From Bin55 sp965205545 (GTDB lineage: Bacteria; Pseudomonadota; Gammaproteobacteria; Pseudomonadales; Azotimanducaceae): a DNA stretch of 64,000 nucleotides. Numbering within the stretch: the first letter of the stretch is position 1; every line of letters begins with the position of its first letter. The notes beneath the pieces are model-generated. The model did not search any database and was not told the DNA's origin. It saw only the letters and a list, made by a program, of their open reading frames with translations. Below are positions 53,134-61,618 of the stretch, one piece after another. The stretch lies in contig OZ242170.1 in NCBI GenBank assembly GCA_965205545.1, positions 1,054,001-1,118,000 of the forward strand, read 5' to 3'. The position numbers and the translations under genes were made by a program.

Positions 53134-54621
53134 CTAGGACTGTGCGCGAGCCTTCTCCTCTCGATATGCACGTTCTTGATCCGCGACCTCTTGCTCGTGT
53201 TGAATTCTCAAGAACTCAGTATTGATCGCGTTTATATACAAACGAACATTTCTCAAGAGAGTTTCTTCGTCTTCGATGTCTCGAATGTCATCTCTCAACT
53301 CAACGAACGTCTCTCTTGCCCCGTCATAATCGCTATCGTAGAACTGGCACAAACCTTTTTGGTATCTAACGCTGTAGACGTTGTTGAGATCGCCAACTTT
53401 CACAGCCATGTCGCAAGCTTCGACACACTCAGGGTATTGATTTGTCTGGTTGTACAACTGGGCGACTCGATTCCACAATTCACCATCAGGTTCAAGTTCT
53501 AAGGACTGTTTGTATGCATCGATGGCTGTCTCAAAGTCCCGAGCAAGCCAAAGGTATTGTGCGTACCACTTAAGAGTCTTGGCAGATGGTTCAATGATTT
53601 CCTTCTGGAATCCGTCTTGGTATATCCATACGGCTCGTTGAGGTGCGTGAGAACTTACCCGCGACGCGAAATTCGTGTAGTCAGACTCTCTACTCAACAT
53701 TCCAGCAGTGTGAGCTGCTTCCAACGTATACATTGAATTGTCTTCTTGATCCAATTCCGCATAGGTTTGAGCGAGTGCGAGCCAATAGTCACGCTTTGGA
53801 AATTCGACCACAAGAAGTTTCAAGGTGACAAGAGCTTCGTCCCAATGTTCTAGTGTGGTTTGGGAGTACAGGAGCAACTTCCACCATTGCTCTGGAACTG
53901 GTCTAGACAATTCCACCTTCTTGTCAATAGCGGTTGTAATCCACTTCTTCACGTTTACCCAGTCTTCCAGGTTGAGATAGATTTGGGCAACGTAAGAGCA
54001 TTGATTAGCGTTTACGGTCAACGCAAGATCCATGAACTGCAATGCATAGTTCAATGCTTGTTGGTATTCCTCTATCGAATAGTGAAGTCTGGACAGCCCG
54101 TCAAGCGCTCTTTCCTCTTGCGCGTACCTAATGCTCTCTCGATAGTCCAAGACGCTGGTCAAGTGTTGAATGGCCAATCTCGGTTGTTCCAAGTCTTGTG
54201 CCAACCATGCGTAGCTCTGATGAACCTGCGCTCGCTCGTTGTCGTTAAGCCAACGACGCGCCAGCATCCTATCCAGTATCTCCTGAGCCTTCCCCAAGTC
54301 CCGCGTATCCGGAGCTAAAGGATCAACTTCCGCCTCCTCACCTTCCTCTTCTTCAGGGGACATGATCTTGTTGAACTTTGTCATTTCCTCGTAGAAACGC
54401 TGAGTTATGGCGGGAACCTCTTTCTTTGGCCGCGTATCTTCGATAGTTCTTGCTGAAGTGGTTGGAGCTTGGGATGTGTTTTCTTGAGCAACGAGATACT
54501 GCAATCCTGCATGGGAATTTTCACTCTGACTCAACAGGCAATCAGCTCCGGCCTGAACGAGAAGTGCAACTACGAGAATTGCAAAAGCTCGCGCAACCGT
54601 GCTATTAACTGGCTTATTCAT
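53134..54621 (-). CDS. TPR-repeat protein of the TonB locus (full length)
   Basis: A 495-residue exported protein: membrane/signal segment 'FAILVVALLVQAGADCLL' (about 12-29), a disordered acidic stretch with 'SPEEEEGEEAEVDP', then about nine TPR-like helical pairs. A TPR protein after TonB is usual in TonB2-type operons of Vibrio and relatives, where it affects uptake. ATG at 54621 is chosen since GAGGA stands 10 bases upstream and the signal follows at once. Its N-terminal half is nearly identical to the shorter gene just upstream (54704-55429). Confidence 0.82.
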   Translation of the reverse strand: MNKPVNSTVARAFAILVVALLVQAGADCLLSQSENSHAGLQYLVAQENTSQAPTTSARTIEDTRPKKEVPAITQRFYEEMTKFNKIMSPEEEEGEEAEVDPLAPDTRDLGKAQEILDRMLARRWLNDNERAQVHQSYAWLAQDLEQPRLAIQHLTSVLDYRESIRYAQEERALDGLSRLHYSIEEYQQALNYALQFMDLALTVNANQCSYVAQIYLNLEDWVNVKKWITTAIDKKVELSRPVPEQWWKLLLYSQTTLEHWDEALVTLKLLVVEFPKRDYWLALAQTYAELDQEDNSMYTLEAAHTAGMLSRESDYTNFASRVSSHAPQRAVWIYQDGFQKEIIEPSAKTLKWYAQYLWLARDFETAIDAYKQSLELEPDGELWNRVAQLYNQTNQYPECVEACDMAVKVGDLNNVYSVRYQKGLCQFYDSDYDGARETFVELRDDIRDIEDEETLLRNVRLYINAINTEFLRIQHEQEVADQERAYREEKARAQS

Positions 54622-54703
54622 TGCAACAGTTCCTCGCATTGAGGTATCTAGAACGGACGAGTATAAGATTGTACTGTGGGGTAGGCTTCGTTTCATCGGT
54701 CAA

Positions 54704-55429
54704 TCATTCTTCCTTCTTGTCTTTTGCCTTTTGTGTCCAGACTCTTGCATTCTGCGAGTCGTTCAGACCACGATAGACTTGCGCAATGTACGAACATTGA
54801 CTTGCATTGAGGGACAACGCAAGATCCACGAATTGAAGAGCATATTTCAATGCGATCTGGTAGTCCCTTAACAAGTAGTGAAGTCTGGATAGCCCATCGA
54901 GCGCGCGTTCCTCTTGAGCGTAAGTAATTCCGTCGCGAAAATCCAAGGTTTTAGACAAGTGTTCGATGGCTAGTCTAGGTTTTTCCATATCTTGAGCCAG
55001 CCACGCATAGCTCTGGTGCACCTGCGCCCGCTCATTGTCATTTAGCCAATCGCTTGAAAGCAACCCGTCCAGTATTTTCTGAGCTTTCGTCAAGTCCCGC
55101 GTATCCGGAGCTAAGGGATCAACTTCCGCATCCTCACCTTCCTCTTCTTCAGGTGACATGATGCTGTTGAATTTAGTCATTTCCTCATAGAAACGCTGAG
55201 TTATGGCAGGAACGTCTTTCTTTGGCCGCGTATCTTCGATAGTTCTTGCTGAGGTGGTTGGGGGTTGGGATGTGTTTTCTTGAGCAACGAGATACTGCAA
55301 TCCTGCATGGGAATTTTCACTCTGACTCAATAGACAATCCGCTCCCGCTTGAACGAGAAGCGCGACTAGCAGACATGCGAAACTGCGCGTAAGCGTCGTA
55401 TAAGACTCAATGCTGCCCGTCAATGCCAC
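54704..55429 (-). CDS. Truncated paralogue of the TPR protein
   Basis: A 241-residue protein matching the first half of the next gene: signal 'SFACLLVALLVQAGADCLL', the same 'SQSENSHAGLQYLVAQENTS' mature start, the same acidic stretch and TPR helices as far as 'SQCSYIAQVY'. It then ends in 'QKAKDKKEE', where the long copy carries on with six more repeats. GTG at 55429 is chosen (GGAG 6 bases upstream). High DNA identity over about 600 bases shows a recent tandem duplication. It may be functional as a short form or be a decaying copy. Confidence 0.75.
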   Translation of the reverse strand: MALTGSIESYTTLTRSFACLLVALLVQAGADCLLSQSENSHAGLQYLVAQENTSQPPTTSARTIEDTRPKKDVPAITQRFYEEMTKFNSIMSPEEEEGEDAEVDPLAPDTRDLTKAQKILDGLLSSDWLNDNERAQVHQSYAWLAQDMEKPRLAIEHLSKTLDFRDGITYAQEERALDGLSRLHYLLRDYQIALKYALQFVDLALSLNASQCSYIAQVYRGLNDSQNARVWTQKAKDKKEE

Positions 55430-55482
55430 TTTGCTCTCCGACGTGATTGGGAGGATCTTGTCGCATCGCTTTTGAATTATGC

Positions 55483-56092
55483 TCAATCGTCCAATTGAAA
55501 CGTGAACTTGTGCCTTACTCCGTCAATCCTAATTGCTTCCCCGTCAACTACGCGAGGCCTGTATTTGAACTTTCCAACGGCGGTCAGAGCAGCCCGATCG
55601 AAAACGCCCTTTGGATCTAGAGTGTTCTACCACCGGGTCGACTACCCGTCCGAGTTCCGTAACTGTAAACACTAGGATTACATACCCTTCAATGCCACGT
55701 TGTGCGGCATGGGGCGGATACTTTGGTTGAGTCTTGTAGATCGGTAGGTACTCTCCGTCTTGTATGTATCGAGTAGCGCGGATTCCCGTGCCTTCGTCGT
55801 CGGGCTCGTATTCAATGGGGGTTCCCCACGTTGCTCCCTCTTCTGGATCTTCAAGGATCGGAGGAGCAGGTGGTAGCTCATCCGGAGGAGGCGGTGGCTT
55901 TTCAAAAGGATCCTTCGGTATAGGCTCAACATCCTCGATCACTGGAACAATTTCAATTGCTCGAAGGACTGGAGCTTCGTTCAAGGGGTATGTGTCGTTG
56001 CCGATTACAGCTTGCATCAAATAGAGCAACCCAATCGTTGCAGCTGACCCGATTACGATCCCAACCCCGTATCGTTCAATACTCTTTTGCAT
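55483..56092 (-). pseudogene. TonB family gene with a single-base frameshift near its 3' end
   Basis: It starts at ATG 56092 with 'MQKSIERYGVGIVIGSA', membrane helix 9-28, and a Pro-rich spacer ('FEKPPPPPDELPPAPP'). It then enters a TonB C-terminal domain ('YPPHAAQRGIEGYVILVFTVTE'). Near 55618 the frame slips by one base after 'VDPVVE'. The remaining expected sequence ('DPKGVFDRAAL', 'KFKYRPRVVDGEAI', 'GVRHKFTFQLDD') is intact in the next frame and stops at 55483. As read, the protein ends in about 20 unrelated residues (stop 55544) and lacks the last strand and helix. True decay or a consensus indel. Confidence 0.8.
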
Positions 56093-56472
56093 TGCAAATA
56101 CCTCTACAACGTTAAGCGTCTTGGTGACGTCAATGCGACTGCACCGTATCCACAAAATGTTAACCCAATTAGAGTGCAAGCCACAACAGTTTTGCTGATT
56201 CTCGTCTCGCACTAATCAGTTGCAAGTAGCCGTTGCCAAAGTTGAGCACTGCAACGTCGGAACGGCTCTATCGAACTCCGCCATCTAAATGACTGCTCCT
56301 TCCACTACGTGGGGATTCGTTGTAACAAACTTATGCCCTTCGTGGCAATCCTATACATCGAGCATTTGCTGCAAAGACAGGAAATGCAGATGGAGTTCTA
56401 CACTCCAACAATGACAACCTCCCTGTCGCCTCACTCACAATTGACGCCAATGAAACCGAGCTCTTTAGGTAC
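56093..56472. other. Intergenic region, 380 bases, no gene recognised
   Basis: Between the four-domain TonB gene and the frameshifted TonB gene, both on the minus strand. No convincing frame: the open stretch on the plus strand from 56309 is only the mirror of the TonB domain. It probably carries a promoter for the downstream TonB/TPR genes, but I cannot point to one. Confidence 0.4.
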
Positions 56473-57981
56473 TTACTCGAGCTCAAATGTGAATTTGTAC
56501 CTAACACCCTCCGTTTCTACTGGCGATCCATCGACAATGCGCGGCCTATACTTGAATTTAGAGGATGCTTCAAGGGCGACTCGATCAAAAATCCCTAATG
56601 GTTCGGATTCCAATACGTTCTGGTTGGTCACAGAACCATTTTCGGTCACTGTAAACTCCATGAGTACGTGCCCCTCAATGCCCCGCAGAAGTGCTCTCTC
56701 AGGATACGTTGGACTCACGTGGCGGAGAGGTAGATACTCTTCCAGATCACGCGATTCTTCTTGCAGGTTACCTGTCGCACTTTCCAAATCAAACTCGAAC
56801 CTGTGTTTGACACCCTCTCTTTGTACGTTTTGCCCATCTACAATCGGCGGCTTGAATTTCAGTTTGGATGCCGCATCGATAGCAGACCTATCGAAAATTC
56901 CAAGTGGTTCGGAATCTACAACAACGGGATCGACTACTGAACCAGATTTGCTAACCGTAAACTCCACTACCACATGTCCCTCAATTCCGCGTTGAAGCGC
57001 TCTTTCTGGATACAAAGGAGCAACTTCGCCTATTGGAATATCCCCATGCTTGTTCTCAGAATACGGTAGGGAATCCTCCGTACGATTGTCGTTGAGCTCA
57101 TATACAAACCTGTACTTTATCCCTTGTCTTTGAATGGCCTTCCCGCCCACAACCAAAGGCTTGTATTTCAATTTGGATGCCGCATCGATAGCGGATTGAT
57201 CGAAAATCCCTGGAGGTTCAGACTCGACAACAGCAGGATCGATTGCCGAACCAGTCTCATCGATAGTGAATTCAAGAACAACATGACCCTCGATGCCTCG
57301 TTGAAGCGCACGCAGCGGATAGTTGGGGCGAAGCCAGCGCAGGGGACGGTCTGGGACCGGGTGCCCAGACACTCTCGCAGGACTCGTGTAATCGTCGTCC
57401 TCAATCTCAAAGTCGAACCGATGCCTCATGGATTCAGTTGCAATGGGCACTCCCGCGACAATCCTGGGCCGGTAACGGAGCTTGCTCGATACTTCGAGCG
57501 CCGCTTGCTCGAATATTCCAGATGGTTCGGACTCGGCAACAACTGGATCGATTACCGAACCCGTCTCACTTATGGTGAATTCAAGCACAACATAACCTTC
57601 GATTCCGCGTTCTAGCGCTCTGGACGGATAGACAGGCGAAACAGACCGGATAAGGTAGGTCTCACCTTGATTGTTGCCATTTGCTTCTTCGGCAACCTTG
57701 CTTTTATCCGCTGTGACATCTGCAGGCTCAGAATCGCTACCAGCCGAATCAAGTTGCGGCATTCCCGGTTGCAGTTCCCCTGCATTCGACGATGGTTGGG
57801 CAACTGAATCGCTAACAGTCGTTACAGGTTTGTCCATTAGTCCGACAGAATGTGAAGTCTCCACATCGCTCAAAGAGCTGTACGGACTGACAAGTACAGA
57901 TTGCATTACGAATAGAAACCCCACCGTCGCGACAGAGCCAGCTACGATGGCGATCCCATATCGTTCAATAGTCTTTTGCAT
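56473..57981 (-). CDS. TonB-like protein with four tandem TonB C-terminal domains
   Basis: A 502-residue protein. The N-terminal 'MQKTIERYGIAIV' and membrane helix (about 9-28) match the other two TonB genes here. A Ser/Glu-rich linker (35-105) replaces the usual Pro-rich spacer. Then come four TonB C-terminal domains at about 109-193, 213-297, 317-400 and 417-502, each with 'YPxRALxRGIEG', 'EFTI/V', 'SEPxGIF' and 'K[LF][KR][YF][KR]P'. The coding DNA repeats with a period of 306-319 bases. An ordinary TonB has one such domain, which binds the TonB box of receptors. It has its own upstream terminator (58451-58490) and so perhaps its own promoter. Confidence 0.92.
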   Translation of the reverse strand: MQKTIERYGIAIVAGSVATVGFLFVMQSVLVSPYSSLSDVETSHSVGLMDKPVTTVSDSVAQPSSNAGELQPGMPQLDSAGSDSEPADVTADKSKVAEEANGNNQGETYLIRSVSPVYPSRALERGIEGYVVLEFTISETGSVIDPVVAESEPSGIFEQAALEVSSKLRYRPRIVAGVPIATESMRHRFDFEIEDDDYTSPARVSGHPVPDRPLRWLRPNYPLRALQRGIEGHVVLEFTIDETGSAIDPAVVESEPPGIFDQSAIDAASKLKYKPLVVGGKAIQRQGIKYRFVYELNDNRTEDSLPYSENKHGDIPIGEVAPLYPERALQRGIEGHVVVEFTVSKSGSVVDPVVVDSEPLGIFDRSAIDAASKLKFKPPIVDGQNVQREGVKHRFEFDLESATGNLQEESRDLEEYLPLRHVSPTYPERALLRGIEGHVLMEFTVTENGSVTNQNVLESEPLGIFDRVALEASSKFKYRPRIVDGSPVETEGVRYKFTFELE

Positions 57982-58523
57982 GTGAATATCCCTCTAACAC
58001 TATTCGCTGCTGCTGCAGCGACCAATTGCGCTCCAAACTCATCGTAGCACAGTAATCGTGTGTTGTTACACCCAGGTTATGTGTGGTCGACTACGTGTTA
58101 GCCAAGTCCGCTTGCAACCCAATTTTCAACCGCTGTCGAATGCCTCAGCGATCCGCCGACACAGCAATGTGAGACTCATTTGCACGTTTTATTGAGACTC
58201 ATGAATCTGTGGCAGATTCGATCCTGCAATCAATGCATATCAAGGAAATTTGCGTAGCTAGGTGACTTGCTCCAACAGGACCGCGAAAACGTTAAGTCTT
58301 GTAGCTGGGCGAGCTTGAGTAGGGATGTATTGACTGGAAGTCTGGGGATTTCGTACTAGGGAGTGATCATGCCGCCTGAAGTCTCACTAGTGATTGTCAA
58401 GCGTCAAGCACCGGCAAAGCAGTCGATCGTCTGTAGCTTCTTAATAATAAACGGGAGTGCTCCGCGCTAATCTAGCCTGAACACTCCCGTCCTAAAAACT
58501 TTGGATCGCAGCTATCTCATAGC
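57982..58523. other. Intergenic region, 542 bases, holds a terminator and a short direct repeat
   Basis: Between tonB (58524) and the four-domain TonB gene, both minus strand. Besides the terminator at 58451-58490 it has a direct repeat TGAGACTCAT (58170 and 58193). No gene is convincing. The length and the terminator suggest that the four-domain TonB gene is transcribed separately from the main operon. Confidence 0.45.
58451..58490 (-). terminator. Rho-independent terminator after tonB
   Basis: A 9-bp perfect stem, ACGGGAGTG (58451-58459) and CACTCCCGT (58482-58490), with a 22-base loop. On the minus strand the stem is followed by a T-rich run (TTTATTATTAA, 58450-58440). It lies 34 bases after the stop of the tonB gene at 58524 and would end the DUF3450-ttpC-exbB-exbD-tonB transcript. 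Confidence 0.65.
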
Positions 58524-59141
58524 TCAATCGGCGTCCTCGAGTTCAAAAGTGAATTTGTACTTGACTCCTTCCACTCGCACAGCCACTCCGTCGATAACGC
58601 GCGGTCGGTATTTGAACTTTTGCGCAGCTTGTAGCGCAGAGCGTTCAAAAATGCCAGCTGGATCCGCATCGTCAACTTGAGGATTTTCAATCGAACCAGT
58701 TTCTGTAACCGTGAAAATCAAGATTACCCACCCTTCGATGCCTCGTTGCAGAGCTCTATTGGGATATGTTGGTCGAACATGGCGTATAGGCAGATACTCG
58801 CCGTCCTGGTTGTACCCAGAAAGACCAAGGTCGGGTTCGATTACGACGCCATCTAGGTTGTTGTCCCACGCCCATGCTCCGTCATTGGTTACGTCAAACT
58901 CCATATCGGGAAGCTCTGGCGGTGGTTGGTCGGGCGGAGGAGGAGGCTCAATCTTACGATTGATCAATGGTGGTGGCTCGTCGTCAAGCAACCGAACAAT
59001 CTCCACAGGCCGTATGTTCGGCGCTTCGTTCAGCGGGTTCTTGTCGCTACTGATCACAGCCTGCATCAAGTAGAGCAATCCTACTGTGACAACTGAACCA
59101 ACAACGATTCCCACTCCGTACCGTTCAATGGACTTTTGCAT
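58524..59141 (-). CDS. tonB: Energy transducer TonB (TonB2 type)
   Basis: A 205-residue TonB. A membrane helix (about 9-28) follows 'MQKSIERYG'. The spacer is Pro-rich ('IEPPPPPDQPPPELP', about 66-80) and then Gly/Asp-rich. One TonB C-terminal domain occupies about 117-205 ('YPNRALQRGIEGWVILIFTVTE', 'DPAGIFERSALQAAQKFKYRPR', 'GVKYKFTFEL'). It carries proton-motive energy from ExbB/ExbD to outer-membrane receptors. Last gene of the operon before a terminator; 12 bases after exbD. Confidence 0.94.
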   Translation of the reverse strand: MQKSIERYGVGIVVGSVVTVGLLYLMQAVISSDKNPLNEAPNIRPVEIVRLLDDEPPPLINRKIEPPPPPDQPPPELPDMEFDVTNDGAWAWDNNLDGVVIEPDLGLSGYNQDGEYLPIRHVRPTYPNRALQRGIEGWVILIFTVTETGSIENPQVDDADPAGIFERSALQAAQKFKYRPRVIDGVAVRVEGVKYKFTFELEDAD

Positions 59142-59153
59142 GTCTAGTACCTC

Positions 59154-59558
59154 TCAATCTTCCGTTGCAATCGCAACGTCCAAGACCTTCGCTCCCCGAG
59201 CGGCATCGAGTACCGCTCTTACCTGTTCAAACTTTGCCTGCCGATCCACCTGAATGACGATGCCACCCTTTGGATTCTCCGCATGCAATCGCTCGATATG
59301 CGCGCGAACGTGGTTTGCATCCACCTTCTTCTTGTCTATCCAAATATCCCCTGATGGACCAATCGCAACAAGCACGCTAACCAATGGCTTCGGCAAGGAG
59401 GTCCTCGCGTCAGGACGAATTACCTCAATGCCAGCTTGCTTGATAAACGTCGCCGTTACGATGAAGAATATCAACATAATGAACACGACGTCAAGCATCG
59501 GAGTCAGGTTGATGTCACTCTCGTCTTCGTTTCGAGCAGATTGCTTTCCAAGTGCCAT
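59154..59558 (-). CDS. exbD: ExbD biopolymer transport protein
   Basis: A 134-residue ExbD with a single N-terminal helix bearing the proton-path Asp ('LTPMLDVVFIMLIFFIVTAT') and a periplasmic domain ('VRAHIERLHAENPKGGIVIQ'). Partner of the ExbB encoded just upstream (14 bases). Closely related to the solitary ExbD at 11971. Confidence 0.95.
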   Translation of the reverse strand: MALGKQSARNEDESDINLTPMLDVVFIMLIFFIVTATFIKQAGIEVIRPDARTSLPKPLVSVLVAIGPSGDIWIDKKKVDANHVRAHIERLHAENPKGGIVIQVDRQAKFEQVRAVLDAARGAKVLDVAIATED

Positions 59559-59572
59559 TCTTGACTCCGTTC

Positions 59573-60085
59573 CTAGTGATCCATTGTTAGGTGTCGATCC
59601 AGCAATTCGGTTTCCTGATTGACTCTTCTACGAATGAATGTCGAACCCATTATTCCCGAAAGCGATGCGATCATGCCCGACATGGTTGGAATTGTGGCTG
59701 CCGAGACGCCTGCCGCCATCGATCTAGCGTTCCCGCCTTGAGTGGCCATGGCATCAAACACCTGAATCATACCTGTCACGGTACCAAGCAATCCCAACAG
59801 TGGACATAGCGTAATACAGGTCAGTATGATCGGCATGCTTCCAGTTATCTTCGCCGATGCCTCTGACACGAGGCTACGTCGAACAGCACGAGCGGACCAT
59901 GAGTTTCGCTCTTCCCTTGATTCCCATCGATCCATTGCGGATTTGACAACATCCCGATGTTCGCGCAGAAAGTACCAGACCCTTTCAAGAATCAACGTCC
60001 ACATAAGAAATGTCGTTAGGGCAATGAGGTATAGAACATCGCCGCCCTGTTCGAAGAATCTGTTGATTGCTACGAAAATGTCCAT
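59573..60085 (-). CDS. exbB: ExbB-type proton channel subunit
   Basis: A 170-residue MotA/TolQ/ExbB protein with three membrane helices. Helix 1 is 'VLYLIALTTFLMWTLIL' followed by 'ERVWYF' with the conserved Glu; the second and third lie in the 'PLLGLLGTVTGMIQVFDAM' to 'GMIASLSGIMGSTF' region, which holds the Thr/Pro motif of the channel. ATG at 60085 is preferred to a longer frame. It is the short ExbB2 type; the long TtpC-like relative is encoded 4 bases upstream. Confidence 0.93.
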   Translation of the reverse strand: MDIFVAINRFFEQGGDVLYLIALTTFLMWTLILERVWYFLREHRDVVKSAMDRWESREERNSWSARAVRRSLVSEASAKITGSMPIILTCITLCPLLGLLGTVTGMIQVFDAMATQGGNARSMAAGVSAATIPTMSGMIASLSGIMGSTFIRRRVNQETELLDRHLTMDH

Positions 60086-60089
60086 GCTG

Positions 60090-61616
60090 TTATTCGCTGC
60101 TGGCCTCGCCTTCTTGGCGTGCACCTATTGGATCGCCAGAATCCTCCGCATGCTGCGCAATGATTCCTTCGGATTGCTCATCCAAGACATGTAGCACGGA
60201 TCGACTGTATTGCGATACCAAGGCGTGGAGCAGCACGGTCGGAATCGCAACGCACAGACCGAGCACTGTCGTCATGAGTGCTGTCGAAATACCAGCAGCC
60301 ATGATTTTGGGATCTCCTGTGCCAAACAACGTAATTGCCTGGAACGTTTGAATCATCCCAATCACAGTACCTAGCAAGCCCATGAGCGGAGCTACCACTG
60401 AAATTACCTGAACGATAGCAATGTTTCGGGTTAATGATGGGGTCTCATGCAGCACTGCTTCTCCCATCTTCAACTGCAGCGTCTCGTTGTCCACTTCCTT
60501 GTTAGCGTGATAGATGCCAATCACTCGTCCCAGAGGGTTGTCCTCTCGAGGCTCACCGGGATTCTTCTTTTGTGCTGCCACCTTTTGACTGACGAGAAAC
60601 AACATGATCAATCGTTCGATGGCCAGCAATACGCCAACAATTCCCACAAGGATGATCACGGAACCAACCATGCCGCCCTGACCGTTGCAAAACGGCAACC
60701 AGCAGCCGCTTCCCTCAAACGGGGCTAGCGGAGAACCCACCATTTCACCTAAGGTGGCTCGCTGGGTTTCCAACGAAAGCAATTGCCCGCGCGTTGGGTC
60801 AATTGCGAATCCGACCACGTCACCGGGTTGCGCACGGAAAAGGCTTCGAGCTGTATTGGTAAATTCAGCCGACGGCTGCCTCGGCAGTTCGTTCATCGCC
60901 TGTAAAGAAAGGTTGTAGTTGACGTATCCGTCTTGCGAAACTATGTTGAACGCCCCCACTCGCACTACGTCGGTTTGTGCCTTCTCGCCGCTTGACATGT
61001 CGATTACGCCCGGAAAACGCGTAACCTTGCCGGTTTCCACGAGGTGTTGCATCAACAAGTAGTGCAACTGGTCCATCTCGTCAACGGTAGCCAATTCCTC
61101 TGCAGTCCCCATCTTTGCGGCCAACTCCCCGAGGAACACGCCGCGATTTGGCAATTCCGCGCTAACGATCGATCCGTTGAAGACACCTCGGGCATCACCG
61201 GAAATTTGCTGTAGCACTCCGAACAATTCTCGCAACGAACCTAGACGCTCGTCATAGATCGTTTGCTGGTTGGCAATTTCAGTCTCGTTTTCCGACTGCC
61301 GTTCCTCGAGTTGAACACCTCTCTGGGTTTCGCGTTCCAATTCATCGACGGCATCGTCAAAAAGCCGTTGCTGATTGTCCCGTTCATTCTGAAACCTTTG
61401 AAGGATTGCGGCGTGGTCTTGGTTCTCTACGAGACGCTTTTCCCTCATGAGCTCAAGCAATTCACCGTGCGAATCTCCTCGAATCACAGTCAACCCGACA
61501 TCCACCAGTGGATTCACGACTTCACCTTCTGGAGCGTCTTCCTGCGCCCAACCTACATGTACAACAAATGTCGCCAGTAGAGCAACGGATCCCAATCTAC
61601 AAATTAACGATCTCAT
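60090..61616 (-). CDS. ttpC: TtpC-like MotA/TolQ/ExbB family protein
   Basis: A 508-residue protein. A signal peptide (about 1-24, 'FVVHVGWAQ') is followed by a periplasmic coiled coil (about 65-125, many Glu/Gln/Arg heptads) and a beta-rich domain. Three membrane helices of the ExbB type lie in the last 200 residues ('VIILVGIVGVLLAIERLIM', 'VVAPLMGLLGTVIGMIQTF', 'LMTTVLGLCVAIPTVLL'). This is the TtpC component of TonB2 systems, needed for uptake by Vibrio TonB2. Operon position (DUF3450 - this - exbB - exbD - tonB) is standard. Confidence 0.92.
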   Translation of the reverse strand: MRSLICRLGSVALLATFVVHVGWAQEDAPEGEVVNPLVDVGLTVIRGDSHGELLELMREKRLVENQDHAAILQRFQNERDNQQRLFDDAVDELERETQRGVQLEERQSENETEIANQQTIYDERLGSLRELFGVLQQISGDARGVFNGSIVSAELPNRGVFLGELAAKMGTAEELATVDEMDQLHYLLMQHLVETGKVTRFPGVIDMSSGEKAQTDVVRVGAFNIVSQDGYVNYNLSLQAMNELPRQPSAEFTNTARSLFRAQPGDVVGFAIDPTRGQLLSLETQRATLGEMVGSPLAPFEGSGCWLPFCNGQGGMVGSVIILVGIVGVLLAIERLIMLFLVSQKVAAQKKNPGEPREDNPLGRVIGIYHANKEVDNETLQLKMGEAVLHETPSLTRNIAIVQVISVVAPLMGLLGTVIGMIQTFQAITLFGTGDPKIMAAGISTALMTTVLGLCVAIPTVLLHALVSQYSRSVLHVLDEQSEGIIAQHAEDSGDPIGARQEGEASSE

Positions 61617-61618
61617 GA

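Noticed and set aside
56309..56995. Plus-strand frame of 228 residues opposite the four-domain TonB gene
   Set aside because: Repeated Ser/Pro/Thr sequence that mirrors the repeated TonB domains; shadow of the real gene.
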